A stretch of 45,222 bases of DNA from Oscillospiraceae bacterium (GCA_009780025.1 WRAV01000017.1:1-45222), one strand, 5' to 3'; positions 24,226 through 32,867 are shown, counted from the first letter of the stretch. Program-made: numbers and translations. The notes: generated by a model from the letters alone, not told the origin.

Positions 24226-25543
24226 AATGAAACGCCGCCAGGTAGAAGCCGTCCCCGCCGTACTCGCCAAGCAGAGTGCGGCTGGTTGCCTCGCCAAGCA
24301 GGCCGCCAAGAGGGCGGGGGTTAAACTGCGGGTACTCTCGGGCAAAGCGGTCGGTGACACCTGTGTTTTCCGCCGGGCTAAAGGTGCAGGTGGAGTAAAG
24401 CAGACTCGCGCCTTCCCGACAATATTGTGCCGAACTTTCCAGTATATTATACTGCACCGTGGAAATATTTGCAAACTCATCCGGGGGTTTGTACTTAATC
24501 TCAGGTTTGCGGCGGATAACCCCGTAGCCCGAGCAGGGCACATCGCAGAGCACGGCGTCAAAGGTTCCCAAGTCCGGGTGGTGGGCGCTCATATCCTTGC
24601 AGGTAGCCGTTATGCAACTAAGACCCATCTCTTCCGCCCTGCGGGAAATCAGTCCCACCCGCTTCTCGTGGAGGTCGCAGGCGACTAGCTCGCCGGTGTT
24701 TTTCATAACTTGTGCTGCAGTGAGAGTTTTGCCGCCAGGGGCAGCGCAGACATCGAGGACGCGCATTCCCGGCCGTAGCCCCAAGGCCGCGACGCAAAGC
24801 TGGGAAGAGACATCTTGTACGTGGAACAGCCCCTCCCGGAAGCTTGCAAGCCCTGCTATCGCTCCGGTTGATTCCAGCAACAGACAGTCAGGCAGCTGCC
24901 CGTGCGGAGTGGCTTTCACACCCTCGCGCTCGAGGCGGGTGGACAGTGCATGCGTGTCTGTGCGCAAGGTGTTTACCCGCACAGCCACCGGCGGACGGCC
25001 CAGGCTCTCGGCCAGAAAGCGGCGGGCGGTGTCTTCGCCATGGCTTTCCAACAGTATCTCGACCAGAGGCGCAGGGCAGGAAAACTCGACACTCAGCTGT
25101 TCGGCAAGGCTGCCACCTGCCGGCAATGGTATCGCTTTGCCGGCCCGCAAAAATGCCCGCAGCACCCCGTTGACAAACCCGGCGGCCTGGCCCTTGCCAA
25201 GGCCCCGCACAAGCTCGACACTCTCGCCCACAGCGGCGTGGTCGGGTATCTGCATGTACAGCAGCTGGTAAACCCCAACACGGAGCGCGCAGAGCACCTG
25301 CGGCGAAAGTTTATGCGGTCGCTGGCTGGAGTGAGCCGCTATGCAGGCGTCCAGGGTTAGCCGCCGCTCTATGACACCATAGAAAAGCGCACCGGCAAAA
25401 GCCGCGTCCGCCGGGGGAAAGTCGGCGCGGCGCAGGTGGGTGTCCAGGCTTATGTTAGACCACGCGCCCCGCCGCTCAGCTTGCAGGAGAGCAGTGGCGG
25501 CCAGAAGACGGGGGCTGGCTATTTTGTCGGATGATTTGTGCAA
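24221..25543 (-). CDS. rsmB: 16S rRNA C967 C5-methyltransferase
   Basis: SAM-dependent enzyme that makes m5C967 in 16S rRNA. 440 residues with an N-terminal NusB-like domain (about 1-140) and a C-terminal Rossmann methyltransferase domain. The SAM site is LDVCAAPGGKT. The two motif cysteines are Cys337 in DVPCSG and Cys386 in STCTFSP. The start is a TTG at 25543 with AAGGAG 7 bases upstream; the frame stays open to 25642 but into repeat sequence. Its stop codon is supplied by a REP-like repeat. Confidence 0.94.
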   Translation of the reverse strand: MHKSSDKIASPRLLAATALLQAERRGAWSNISLDTHLRRADFPPADAAFAGALFYGVIERRLTLDACIAAHSSQRPHKLSPQVLCALRVGVYQLLYMQIPDHAAVGESVELVRGLGKGQAAGFVNGVLRAFLRAGKAIPLPAGGSLAEQLSVEFSCPAPLVEILLESHGEDTARRFLAESLGRPPVAVRVNTLRTDTHALSTRLEREGVKATPHGQLPDCLLLESTGAIAGLASFREGLFHVQDVSSQLCVAALGLRPGMRVLDVCAAPGGKTLTAAQVMKNTGELVACDLHEKRVGLISRRAEEMGLSCITATCKDMSAHHPDLGTFDAVLCDVPCSGYGVIRRKPEIKYKPPDEFANISTVQYNILESSAQYCREGASLLYSTCTFSPAENTGVTDRFAREYPQFNPRPLGGLLGEATSRTLLGEYGGDGFYLAAFHL

Positions 25544-25574
25544 AATGTTAACTCCTTGCGTAGCAGAGGTCGAT

Positions 25575-25757
25575 TGTAGGGGACACTTTGGCTGTGCGTA
25601 TAAAAGTGTCCCTACCGTCCCTATCGTCCCCCGATGTACCATTATTTAACATTTTTGGTGGCGTTGGGGACGGTAGGGACGCTTTTTTTAGCAGAGGATA
25701 CCGTCCCCCACGCTATGCGGTAATTGGCCGGGGACGCCCGGGTGCGCGTCCCCTACA
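25575..25757. repeat. REP-like doublet/array between rsmB and fmt
   Basis: The head TGTAGGGGACAC at 25575 with arms GACACTTT and AAAGTGTC is followed by several CCGTCCC/GGGACGG half-palindromes (25614-25708) and a closing inverted head GTCCCCTACA at 25748-25757, five bases after the fmt stop. The outermost ends are inverted copies of each other. Confidence 0.75.
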
Positions 25758-25759
25758 GT

Positions 25760-26689
25760 TTATCCAAACTTCTCACTGTCGGCCAGCCCCCGCAGCCCAT
25801 TCCGCCAAGCCGCACCATCCATCGGCTTCTTCCCCTGTGGCTGGACGCTCAACAGCTCGACCGCACCTTGTCCACAGCCGACAATCAGCCGCTTGTGGTG
25901 CAAAATCTCGCCTGGCTGGCCGGAAAAATCAGAGGCCGGCAGGGCCGCGTGAACTTTGAGCATGCCTTCCCCAAACCGCGCCGAGGCCCCGGGGTTCGGG
26001 TTTAGGCCGCGCACAAGGTTACAAAAATCCTGGGGAGTTGCCGAGAAATCAAGCTGTCCCATATCCTTATGGATAGGCGGGGCAATGGTGGCTAAGCTGT
26101 CATCTTGAGGGGTACGGGGGGGCCTGCCTGTTTCCAACAGAGGTAGGGTCTCTGCTAGCAACTCGGCCCCCATCTGGCTTAGGCGGGCCAGCAGCTGACC
26201 GTAGGTCTCCTGTGGCGCAATCTCAGTTTGGCTGGCCAAAATAATATCGCCGGTATCGAGGCCTTCGGCCATATACATGGTGGTCACGCCGGTGATTGTA
26301 TCCCCGCGAATTAGGCTCCACTGCACGGGAGCCGCGCCCCTCCAGCGTGGGAGCAGGGAGGCATGAACGTTAACACAACCCAACCGCGGCAGCTCCAAAA
26401 TCTCAATTGGGAGTATGCGGCCGTATGCGACAACGACAATCAGGTCGGGGGCAAGCTCTCTCAAAATCCCCAGCGCCTCACCGTCCCGCAGCTTGGTCGG
26501 CTGGTAGACGGGTATATTTTTAGACAGCGCTGCTTGTTTGCCCGGGGGCGGCAGCAGGGACATACCTCTGCCCTTAGGCCGGTCGGGCTGACAAAAGATG
26601 CCGCAGACCGTGTGGCCGTCGGCGATAATTCGCTCAAGACAGGGTACTGCAAAGTCGGGTGTACCCATAAAGACGATGCGTAAAGACAA
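25760..26689 (-). CDS. fmt: Methionyl-tRNA formyltransferase
   Basis: Formylates the initiator Met-tRNA with 10-formyl-tetrahydrofolate. 309 residues, usual length. The opening RIVFMGTPDFAVPCLERI, the catalytic NVHASLLPRWRGAAP (Asn and His) and GLDTGDI (Asp) are all present, followed by the OB-type C-terminal domain. The start is TTG at 26689, supported by GAGAGGAG 9 bases upstream. It is the first gene of the minus-strand cluster here; the usual upstream partners def and priA are absent, and the 5' side is taken by a two-hairpin element and a divergent ABC gene. Confidence 0.94.
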   Translation of the reverse strand: MSLRIVFMGTPDFAVPCLERIIADGHTVCGIFCQPDRPKGRGMSLLPPPGKQAALSKNIPVYQPTKLRDGEALGILRELAPDLIVVVAYGRILPIEILELPRLGCVNVHASLLPRWRGAAPVQWSLIRGDTITGVTTMYMAEGLDTGDIILASQTEIAPQETYGQLLARLSQMGAELLAETLPLLETGRPPRTPQDDSLATIAPPIHKDMGQLDFSATPQDFCNLVRGLNPNPGASARFGEGMLKVHAALPASDFSGQPGEILHHKRLIVGCGQGAVELLSVQPQGKKPMDGAAWRNGLRGLADSEKFG

Positions 26690-26775
26690 GCTGTGTCGCT
26701 CCTCTCAGCGGTGAATATATGCTGACCTTATACCATATACCATAAGCGCAGCGTTGGTATAGTTGCGCATCAAGA

Positions 26776-26845
26776 GCCGGTTGCCGCTTTAGCGGCGAGG
26801 CGTTGCGCATCGTATAATGTCTGCGCCCTTCCGCGGACATTATAC
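26776..26845. repeat. Two-hairpin element, copy A2 (between fmt and ABC ATPase)
   Basis: Matches 8049-8116 in plan: first stem GCCGCT with AGCGGC, boxes GGCGAGG and TGCGCAT, then a 14-base-arm hairpin (GTATAATGTCTGCG and its partner, one wobble pair) with loop CCCTTC. On the minus strand the right arm starts GGTATAATGTC. A second copy of GTTGCGCATC lies just upstream at 26762-26771. Confidence 0.55.
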
Positions 26846-26947
26846 CACACTTAGGATTATTTTACCTAACGCCGCAAGATTTTTAACATAATTTTCAGAA
26901 ATATATGCTATTATAAGGTGTCAAGCCATAGCGCCGGAGGTGCAAAG

Positions 26948-27886
26948 ATGATTGAAGTGTGCGGCATAACAAAAAAGTACGGGAGCAAGTACGCCCTGCG
27001 AGACGTCTCCTTCACCGCGCGTGAGGGTGAGATTTTGGGCTTTCTTGGGCCAAACGGCGCGGGCAAGTCCACAACGATGAATATAATCACCGGCTACCTC
27101 TCATCCAACGAGGGCACGGTCAAGGTGGGCGGCCACGAGATTTTGCAGGAGCCGCTAAAGGCCAAGACTCTGCTGGGTTACCTGCCCGAACACCCGCCCC
27201 TCTACGGGGAAATGACAGTCAAGGAGCAGCTCTGCTTTACTTACGACCTTAGGCGGGTTCGGCTGAACCGGCGTGAGCACATCACCAGATGCTGCGAGCT
27301 CGTCCGGATAGAGGACGTCTTTCACCGGCGGATAAAAAATCTCTCCAAGGGGTATCGGCAGCGGGTGGGGTTGGCGTCTGCGCTGATTGGCGACCCGCCC
27401 ATCCTTATCCTGGACGAGCCCACCGCCGGGCTGGACCCGCAGCAGATTATTGACATGCGCGAGCTCATAAAAGACTTGGGCAAAGAGCGCACGGTGCTGC
27501 TCTCCTCGCACATTCTCTCGGAGGTGCAGGCGGTCTGCGAACGCGTACTTGTGCTCAGTAACGGCGTCGTAGTGGCCGACGACAAACCCGCACAGCTTTC
27601 TCGCAATTTGAGCGGGGCCGGGCGGGTGATTGCGCGCATTGCCGGGCCGCCAGATGAGGTGTTGCAGACGCTGCAAGGCCTTCCCAGCCTAGCCCTCGCG
27701 GAGGATTTGGGCTCTATCGAAGAGGGTAGCCACGACTGGGCGCTAAGAGCCAAAGAGGGTGCAGACCTGCGCAGAGAGCTGTTTTTTGCCCTGGCGCAAA
27801 AGGGGTGGCCGCTGCTCTGTTTACGCAGTGATGAGATGAGTTTGGAAGATGTATTTTTGCAACTGACTAAGGGCGAGGACGGTTGA
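26948..27886 (+). CDS. ABC transporter ATP-binding protein (GldA-like)
   Basis: ATPase, 312 residues, of an ABC-2 transporter related to the GldA/NatA branch. Walker A GPNGAGKS, signature LSKGYRQR, Walker B LILDEPTAGLD and the H-loop in LLSSHILSEVQ are intact. The C-terminal extension after residue 215 is typical of this branch. ATG at 26948 follows CCGGAGG. Downstream genes encode the GldF-like permease and the GldG-like auxiliary protein, so the ATPase belongs to that complex. A transposase gene has been placed between it and the permease. Confidence 0.9.
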   Translation: MIEVCGITKKYGSKYALRDVSFTAREGEILGFLGPNGAGKSTTMNIITGYLSSNEGTVKVGGHEILQEPLKAKTLLGYLPEHPPLYGEMTVKEQLCFTYDLRRVRLNRREHITRCCELVRIEDVFHRRIKNLSKGYRQRVGLASALIGDPPILILDEPTAGLDPQQIIDMRELIKDLGKERTVLLSSHILSEVQAVCERVLVLSNGVVVADDKPAQLSRNLSGAGRVIARIAGPPDEVLQTLQGLPSLALAEDLGSIEEGSHDWALRAKEGADLRRELFFALAQKGWPLLCLRSDEMSLEDVFLQLTKGEDG

Positions 27887-27924
27887 TTTAAGAGCATCTT
27901 TATATACTGCACAAAGCAGGTGGA

Positions 27925-28452
27925 GTGGTGCAAAAAGAATTACCGAAAAGAAAAAGCATTAGACTGAAAAATTATGACTATTCGCAGTCAGGTGCGTATT
28001 TTATTACGGTCTGTGTTAAGGGAGGACATGAGATGCTTGCGCGCATCGTAGGGGCGGGGTTCCATCCCCGCCCGTCTGTAACGTTGACCGATTTAGGTAC
28101 CGAAGTGCAGAGGGCAATTAAATACATTAATGCAAATACTAAAAACATTGAAATACCCAAATATACAATTATGCCCAACCACGTACACATGATTATTGCC
28201 CTCAATACAGTAGAGCATATTGGCGAATGCGCGGTCGGGCATGGAAGCCCGACCCTACAAGACGTGGTTGGGAGAATTAAATCCTACACAGCAAAAAAAT
28301 GGAGTGAAATGTGTAATACGCCACACCAGACGTTTTGGCAGCGCTCCTTCCATGACCACATTATTCACAACGAAGCCGACTACCGGCGAATCTGGCAATA
28401 CATCGACCAAAACCCCTCAAGCTGGGCCGATGATTGCTACTACAGAAAATAA
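27925..28452 (+). mobile_element. REP-associated tyrosine transposase (RAYT, Y1/TnpA-like)
   Basis: A 175-residue HUH single-strand transposase of the kind that moves REP palindromes. N-terminus RKSIRLKNYDYSQSGAYFIT, HUH motif MPNHVHMI (His86, His88), likely catalytic Tyr121 in IKSYTAKKW, and the conserved end FWQRSFHDHII with IDQNPSSW. No obvious inactivating change. GTG start (27925 or 27928) after AGGTGGAG. It lies between the ATPase and permease genes of a Gld-like operon. Two REP palindromes in opposite orientation lie inside the frame (28047-28074 and 28231-28259) and are translated as residues 41-50 and 103-112. Confidence 0.88.
28047..28259. repeat. REP-like doublet inside the RAYT coding sequence
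   Basis: Forward copy 28047-28074: head GTAGGGGCGGGG, then TTCCAT and CCCCGCCC. Inverted copy 28231-28259: arms GGTCGGGC and GCCCGACC around ATGGAA, ending CCCTACA. Against the copy at 17530, each carries paired changes that keep its stem. The frame of the transposase is preserved through both. Confidence 0.85.
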
Positions 28453-28509
28453 ACACTATCCTAGAATATAGCCACTGTTTTTGATTGACTGCTAAAGGAG
28501 AGATGCCTA

Positions 28510-29211
28510 ATGCTCGCCATAATGCGCCGCGAACTCGCGGTTTACTTCCGCTCCCCTGTCGGGTATATATTTCTTGCCGTGTTTTACTTCTTCGCCGGGT
28601 ACTTTTTCTTTGCCAGCAACCTGTTCGGAATGAACGCCGACCTTGGCGGAGTATTCGGCGGGATGTACACTCTGCTGCTCTTTCTCATCCCGATCTTGAC
28701 CATGCGGCTGCTCAGCGAGGAGCGGGGGAAAAAGACCGAACAGGCTCTGCTCACAGCACCGGTAACCTTGACCGGTATGGTGATTGGCAAATACCTGGCC
28801 GCTGTGGCTGTCTTCGCTATTGGGTTGTCGGTCACCCTGGTATATGCCCTGGTTATCGCCACCATGGCCAGCCCAAACTGGGCGATGGTTTTCGGCAACC
28901 TGATTGCCACCCTGCTGTTGGGGATGGCGCTCATAGCTATCGGCGTCTTTATCTCGTCCCTCACCGAGAACCAGGTTATTGCGGCTGTGGGCGGGTTTGG
29001 CGTCGGCCTGGGCTTTTTGCTTCTGGGCGCGCTGCAAGCAGTCTTTACTGGAGCGCTGGGCGATATTATCGGGGCGGTCTCGTTCCACGAGCGGTACCAC
29101 AGGTTTTCTCTGGGAATTTTCCGCTTCGAGGATATCCTGTTCTTCGTCAGCGTCGCGGCGGTCTTCTTGTTCTTAAGCGTGCGCGTGTTTGAGAAAAGGC
29201 GGTGGAGCTGA
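28510..29211 (+). CDS. ABC-2 type permease (GldF-like)
   Basis: A 233-residue membrane protein with six predicted helices, the size and plan of GldF-type permeases. The N-terminus MLAIMRRELAVYFRSPVGYIFLAV is the usual amphipathic entry helix with the RSPVGY motif. Also typical are LLIFLIPILTMRLLSEER-like sequence and the ERGKKTEQALLTAP segment that follows. ATG at 28510 with AAAGGAGAG. The stop overlaps the start of the GldG-like gene (TGATG). Its ATPase partner is upstream, beyond the inserted RAYT. Confidence 0.9.
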   Translation: MLAIMRRELAVYFRSPVGYIFLAVFYFFAGYFFFASNLFGMNADLGGVFGGMYTLLLFLIPILTMRLLSEERGKKTEQALLTAPVTLTGMVIGKYLAAVAVFAIGLSVTLVYALVIATMASPNWAMVFGNLIATLLLGMALIAIGVFISSLTENQVIAAVGGFGVGLGFLLLGALQAVFTGALGDIIGAVSFHERYHRFSLGIFRFEDILFFVSVAAVFLFLSVRVFEKRRWS

Positions 29212-30665
29212 TGCGGGAGAAAGCTCAGGCGATGTTCACCAGCCGCGCCTTCCGGCAGGGGAGTGTAGCCAGTGCGATTACCGTTGTGGCAGTGGCACTC
29301 GTGCTCGTGCTCAACCTGTTTGTAGGTGCACTTGCGCAGCGACATCAGTGGCGGTTGGACCTCACCGCCGATCGGGCCTTTGTGTTGACCGACCAGAGCC
29401 GGGAGTTCCTGGCCGAATTAGAGGTTGACGTCACCATCTACATCCTCACACCCGAGACTACCTTGACCGCGTCCGGGGATTACTTCTTCCAGGCCAACGA
29501 AGTTATCCGCCAGTATGCCGCCCTCTCGCCACGCATAACTTTGGAGTACATCGACCTTACCAGGCAGCCAGCTTTCGCCGCACGGTTCCCACAGTTCCAG
29601 CTGGGCGCGCATACCATTCTTCTGGTCAGCGGGGAGCGGGTTGAGCCTATAAGCATCTTCGATCTCTTCAACATAGAGACCGACCAGTTCGGCAGCTGGA
29701 TAGCATCCTCCCGGGCCGAGCAAGTGTTAACCGGCGCCCTGCTATTCTTGAGCATGGAGGAGCTGACAACAGTGGGCGTGCTAACCGGTTTCGGCAAGCC
29801 GGAGCCGAGCGCCCTTGTCGCCCTGCTCGAAACCAACCGCTACCGGGTGGTCTCCCTAAACCCGCTAACCCAGGAGATTGACCCGGCAGTGAGTATGCTA
29901 GTGATAAACGCACCCACCACCGACTACCCCGAGCATCTCATAGCCACCCTGGAGCGATTTTTGCAGAGCGAGCGGGAAACGTCCATCCTCTACTTTGCCA
30001 GCGTGGGTCAGCCCGAGCTGCCAAATCTAGAGGCATTCCTGGCCGACTGGGGGATAGTTGTCGGGCAGGGGGTTGTCCATCAGACCGACCTCAACATGAC
30101 CTGGCGGAGCAGCCCTCATATGTCGGCGGTGAACTACACCGAGGCGGTCTTTGCCCGCCACGCTCTGGGCTTCAACTCTATTATGCCAAACGCACGCCCC
30201 CTGGACGTCGCGTTTGTCGAGCGAGGAGCTCGTGTCTTGAGCGCGCCGCTGGTTTTCAACGAGAGCGCGGTTGTAATGCCCCTAGATGCCGACGAGAGCT
30301 GGTCTCCCGCAGCCGAAAGCGAGCGCGGGCCTTTCAACGCCCTGACCATCAGCCAGGAGTGGGCGCTCTTGCCGGGCGGCAGCGAGCAAGTATCGACCTT
30401 GGCAGTCTTCGCTTCCGCCGATTTTATCGATGTCAACATGCTGATAAACCCATACACCGGCAACGCGCAGTATATGCTTGGGTTTGTGGGCACCCTCACC
30501 GGCCAGGAAATTGACCTGGCCATCGCGCCCTCGGTTATCGGCCTCTCTCCGCTGCCTGTCACAGATTTTCAGGTGATGGTCTACGGGATACTGCTGGTAA
30601 TTGTGCTGCCGCTGGCCGTTGTGTTGGCAGGTACCGCGGTGTTCCTCAGGCGGCGGTATATGTAA
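29211..30665 (+). CDS. GldG-like ABC auxiliary protein
   Basis: A 484-residue protein with an N-terminal helix (about 17-43), a long extracytoplasmic domain and a C-terminal helix before RRRYM. Matches the GldG/ABC-type auxiliary family: WRLDLTADRAFVLTDQSREFL and VTIYILTPE near residues 47-85, and the typical end LSPLPVTDFQVMVYGI. The ATG at 29211 has GGTGGAG 4 bases upstream and overlaps the permease stop. Although named for gliding, such genes are common in non-gliding bacteria and their substrate is unknown. Next in the operon, after 740 bases of repeats, is a DUF4340 protein, the usual neighbour. Confidence 0.85.
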   Translation: MREKAQAMFTSRAFRQGSVASAITVVAVALVLVLNLFVGALAQRHQWRLDLTADRAFVLTDQSREFLAELEVDVTIYILTPETTLTASGDYFFQANEVIRQYAALSPRITLEYIDLTRQPAFAARFPQFQLGAHTILLVSGERVEPISIFDLFNIETDQFGSWIASSRAEQVLTGALLFLSMEELTTVGVLTGFGKPEPSALVALLETNRYRVVSLNPLTQEIDPAVSMLVINAPTTDYPEHLIATLERFLQSERETSILYFASVGQPELPNLEAFLADWGIVVGQGVVHQTDLNMTWRSSPHMSAVNYTEAVFARHALGFNSIMPNARPLDVAFVERGARVLSAPLVFNESAVVMPLDADESWSPAAESERGPFNALTISQEWALLPGGSEQVSTLAVFASADFIDVNMLINPYTGNAQYMLGFVGTLTGQEIDLAIAPSVIGLSPLPVTDFQVMVYGILLVIVLPLAVVLAGTAVFLRRRYM

Positions 30666-30707
30666 CCAAGTCAATCTAATTTATTTACGTAATTTTCACA
30701 ATAATTA

Positions 30708-31098
30708 TGTAGGGGCGATTTTTAATCGCCCGCGGTTTACTGTAAACCTGTCGTTGTAGGGGTCGTGCACCTGCGCGACCCGCCTCTCCCCACGAACCCG
30801 TCATTGTCGGTGCCGCACCCCTGTGCGTCCCGCAAATCTCCACAAACCTAACGCTGTAGGGGCGGGATTCTCCCGCCCGCGTACCTCGCTGAGCATTGGT
30901 GAGATAGGCAAGGTCTAGGTCAAGGACTGAATATTAAATCAGCCCGCAGGCTGATTAAGATTATGTCCTTGACCTGGAACTTGACCTTAAGGTACACAGG
31001 CGGGATGACCCCGCCCCTACAATGGTAGGTCTGTAGGGAAAGTTAGGGTGCGCGGGTTCGTGGAGAAAGGCGATACACGCAGGGGCGCGGCCCCTACA
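30708..31098. repeat. Array of REP-like palindromes and a core structured repeat
   Basis: Four forward units at 30708, 30755, 30805 and 30855 (heads TGTAGGGG, one degenerate TGTCGGTG), two inverted units at 30997-31021 and 31074-31098, and between them a self-complementary copy of the AATCAGCC repeat (30905-30992, arms AGGTCAAGGAC and GTCCTTGACCT). Units are joined by a CTCCCCACGAACCCGTC-like linker. The array separates the GldG-like gene from the DUF4340 gene. Confidence 0.8.
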
Positions 31099-31143
31099 AT
31101 CCGTGTATACTGATGTAATTTTAGATTGACGTGTATATGAATC

Positions 31144-31172
31144 TTGACAACGGCAATCCAGCCCGATAAACT
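31144..31172 (+). promoter_or_regulatory. Sigma-A promoter before the toxin-antitoxin remnant
   Basis: TTGACA and TAAACT with a 17-base spacer. It lies just upstream of the remnant antitoxin start at 31204 and could now serve the DUF4340 gene at 31407, which is cut off from its operon by repeats. Confidence 0.55.
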
Positions 31173-31203
31173 AAGTTCACCAGACTAAGCAGGGAGCCTT
31201 TTG

Positions 31204-31397
31204 ATGGAACAGATAAATATACACGCGGCAAAAACAAGGGGCCACGCGGGTATCTTGTCGCTACTTTGCCGCCCCTGCACAAAGACCCGTTTGACCGGAT
31301 TTTACTCGCGGGGGCTATGTCTGAGGGGATACCGCTTTTGACCTCTGACAAGACCCTGGCCCGGTATCCCAGCTCAGTGATTTACGTTGGAACCTAG
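31204..31397 (+). pseudogene. Fused remnant of a Phd-type antitoxin and a VapC/PIN toxin
   Basis: An ATG at 31204 with AGGGAG upstream starts MEQINIHAAKTR, the classic opening of Phd/YefM antitoxins (NIHxAKT). After about 12 residues this stops making sense. In the next frame, from 31266, comes LPPLHKDPFDRILLAGAMSE followed by GIPLLTSDKTLARYP and a TAG at 31395, the C-terminal third of a PIN-domain toxin, with the DPFDR and TSD acidic motifs. A deletion of most of both genes explains this. The final TAG overlaps the AGGAGG that serves the DUF4340 gene. Confidence 0.75.
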
Positions 31398-31406
31398 GAG
31401 GCCACC

Positions 31407-32813
31407 TTGAAAAAAAATTATATCGCCATTGGGCTGATGTGCACGCTTGTCGCCGCCCTTGGCTTGGGACTTTACTTCCTGCGGGAGGAAGTCGCCCAAC
31501 CCGAGCTCGGCGGCCCCGCGCCTGTGACCTACCTATTCCGGTACACCCGTCCGCCGCTCTCTGTCCGGCTGGAGGGGCCGGGGCAGGAGCCGTATACCCT
31601 GGCGCGGCTGGGCTATGACCCTGAGCGCAACCTTGTGACAGACGCCACTATCCCGGAGATGGAGGGCTTACCACTCGACGATGCTCGGGTAAACGCTGTA
31701 ATAAGCGCGTCGCGCAGCCTGACTTACCTCGAATTGGTCGGTGACGACATCAACGACCTAAACCCCTTTGGGCTGGCCGAGCCCCGTGGCAGGGCCAGCC
31801 TGGATTTTGAGGAGCTAGGCGTGCGCACCATACTTATCGGGGGCGTCGCCCCCGGCAATGTCGGGGTCTATATCCAGCTGGAAGGGGACACCGCAGTCTA
31901 CCTTACCCCAATTCACGGGATGGATAACTTCCTGCTCTCGCCTCTGGATTACCTCGATATGAATGTCACCCCGCTGATGAGCTGGCCGCCGAACTTTGAC
32001 TCGATGGCGCTGTCCGGTCAGGTGCGTGAGCACGCGGGCGAGATTTTGATTCTAGCCGCCGGCGAAGGAGAGTACCGGCTGACCGCACCGCTCGAGCACG
32101 AACTCAGTCCAATTTACGCGCCGGGCGTAATTCACTCGGGCTTCGGGATAGTTGCAGCAGGCGTGGCTATGACCCACCCCGCAACCGAGGACTTGGAAAT
32201 GCTGGGGCTCTACCCGGCATGGTCGACCCTGACGGTGGAGGGCGGGGAGCGGGGCGGCTTTACCCTGCATTCTAGCCAACCGGACGAGGGCAGCGTGGTC
32301 TTCCTCCACCGGGAGGGTGTACCGGTAGTTTACATGGCCTCCGGGCACGACATGCCCTGGTTGGACATTCAATTTTACCAGCTGATGAACCCGTTTGTGC
32401 CGGCGCCGATACTGGAGGAGTTGGCGCGGCTCCAGGTCACCGTGCTCGAGCCGGAAGGCGGGTCTATCTACCACTTCCGAAGCGGTGCGCTGGAAGCTGA
32501 AGGCTTCAGGGAATTCTACACCGAGCTCATTTCGACCGTCCTTGAGTTCCCGCGGCAACCAGCTGGGCCGGGCGAGCGTGTAATTATCGTCAACTTCACG
32601 CCGCGTGGCGGGGAAGCCAGCAGTGTGTATTTTTTTACTTCCGAAGTGCCGCTGCGGCATTATGTCCGGGTAGATGATGGGCCAGTCTTTCTAACGCCAT
32701 CGCTGCATATAGAGCAGGTGCTCGCGCAAGCTGACGAGCTGGCAGACGAAGTGTTGACGTTCGTTGGTCGTCCCGACCTATGGATTATCGATCAGCTCGA
32801 CACAATGAATTGA
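31407..32813 (+). CDS. DUF4340 domain protein of the Gld-like ABC system
   Basis: A 468-residue exported protein with one N-terminal helix (MKKNYIAIGLMCTLVAALGLGLYF) and a large extracytoplasmic part matching the DUF4340 pattern, including the FGLAEPRGRASL box and ILIGGVAPGNVGVYIQLEGD. Such proteins are usually encoded right after the GldG-like gene and are thought to be part of the same complex. Start TTG at 31407, 5 bases after AGGAGG at 31396-31401. Here repeats and a toxin-antitoxin remnant sit between it and the rest of the operon, so it may now have its own promoter. Confidence 0.85.
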   Translation: MKKNYIAIGLMCTLVAALGLGLYFLREEVAQPELGGPAPVTYLFRYTRPPLSVRLEGPGQEPYTLARLGYDPERNLVTDATIPEMEGLPLDDARVNAVISASRSLTYLELVGDDINDLNPFGLAEPRGRASLDFEELGVRTILIGGVAPGNVGVYIQLEGDTAVYLTPIHGMDNFLLSPLDYLDMNVTPLMSWPPNFDSMALSGQVREHAGEILILAAGEGEYRLTAPLEHELSPIYAPGVIHSGFGIVAAGVAMTHPATEDLEMLGLYPAWSTLTVEGGERGGFTLHSSQPDEGSVVFLHREGVPVVYMASGHDMPWLDIQFYQLMNPFVPAPILEELARLQVTVLEPEGGSIYHFRSGALEAEGFREFYTELISTVLEFPRQPAGPGERVIIVNFTPRGGEASSVYFFTSEVPLRHYVRVDDGPVFLTPSLHIEQVLAQADELADEVLTFVGRPDLWIIDQLDTMN

Positions 32814-32867
32814 CATTCACGTTTGAACAATCTACAATAGTTGCAAGATACTTTTGAGGTGAACACA

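Noticed and set aside
30708-31098. CRISPR array
   Set aside because: Units are palindromic, of uneven spacing and in both orientations, with no constant spacer length and no cas genes.
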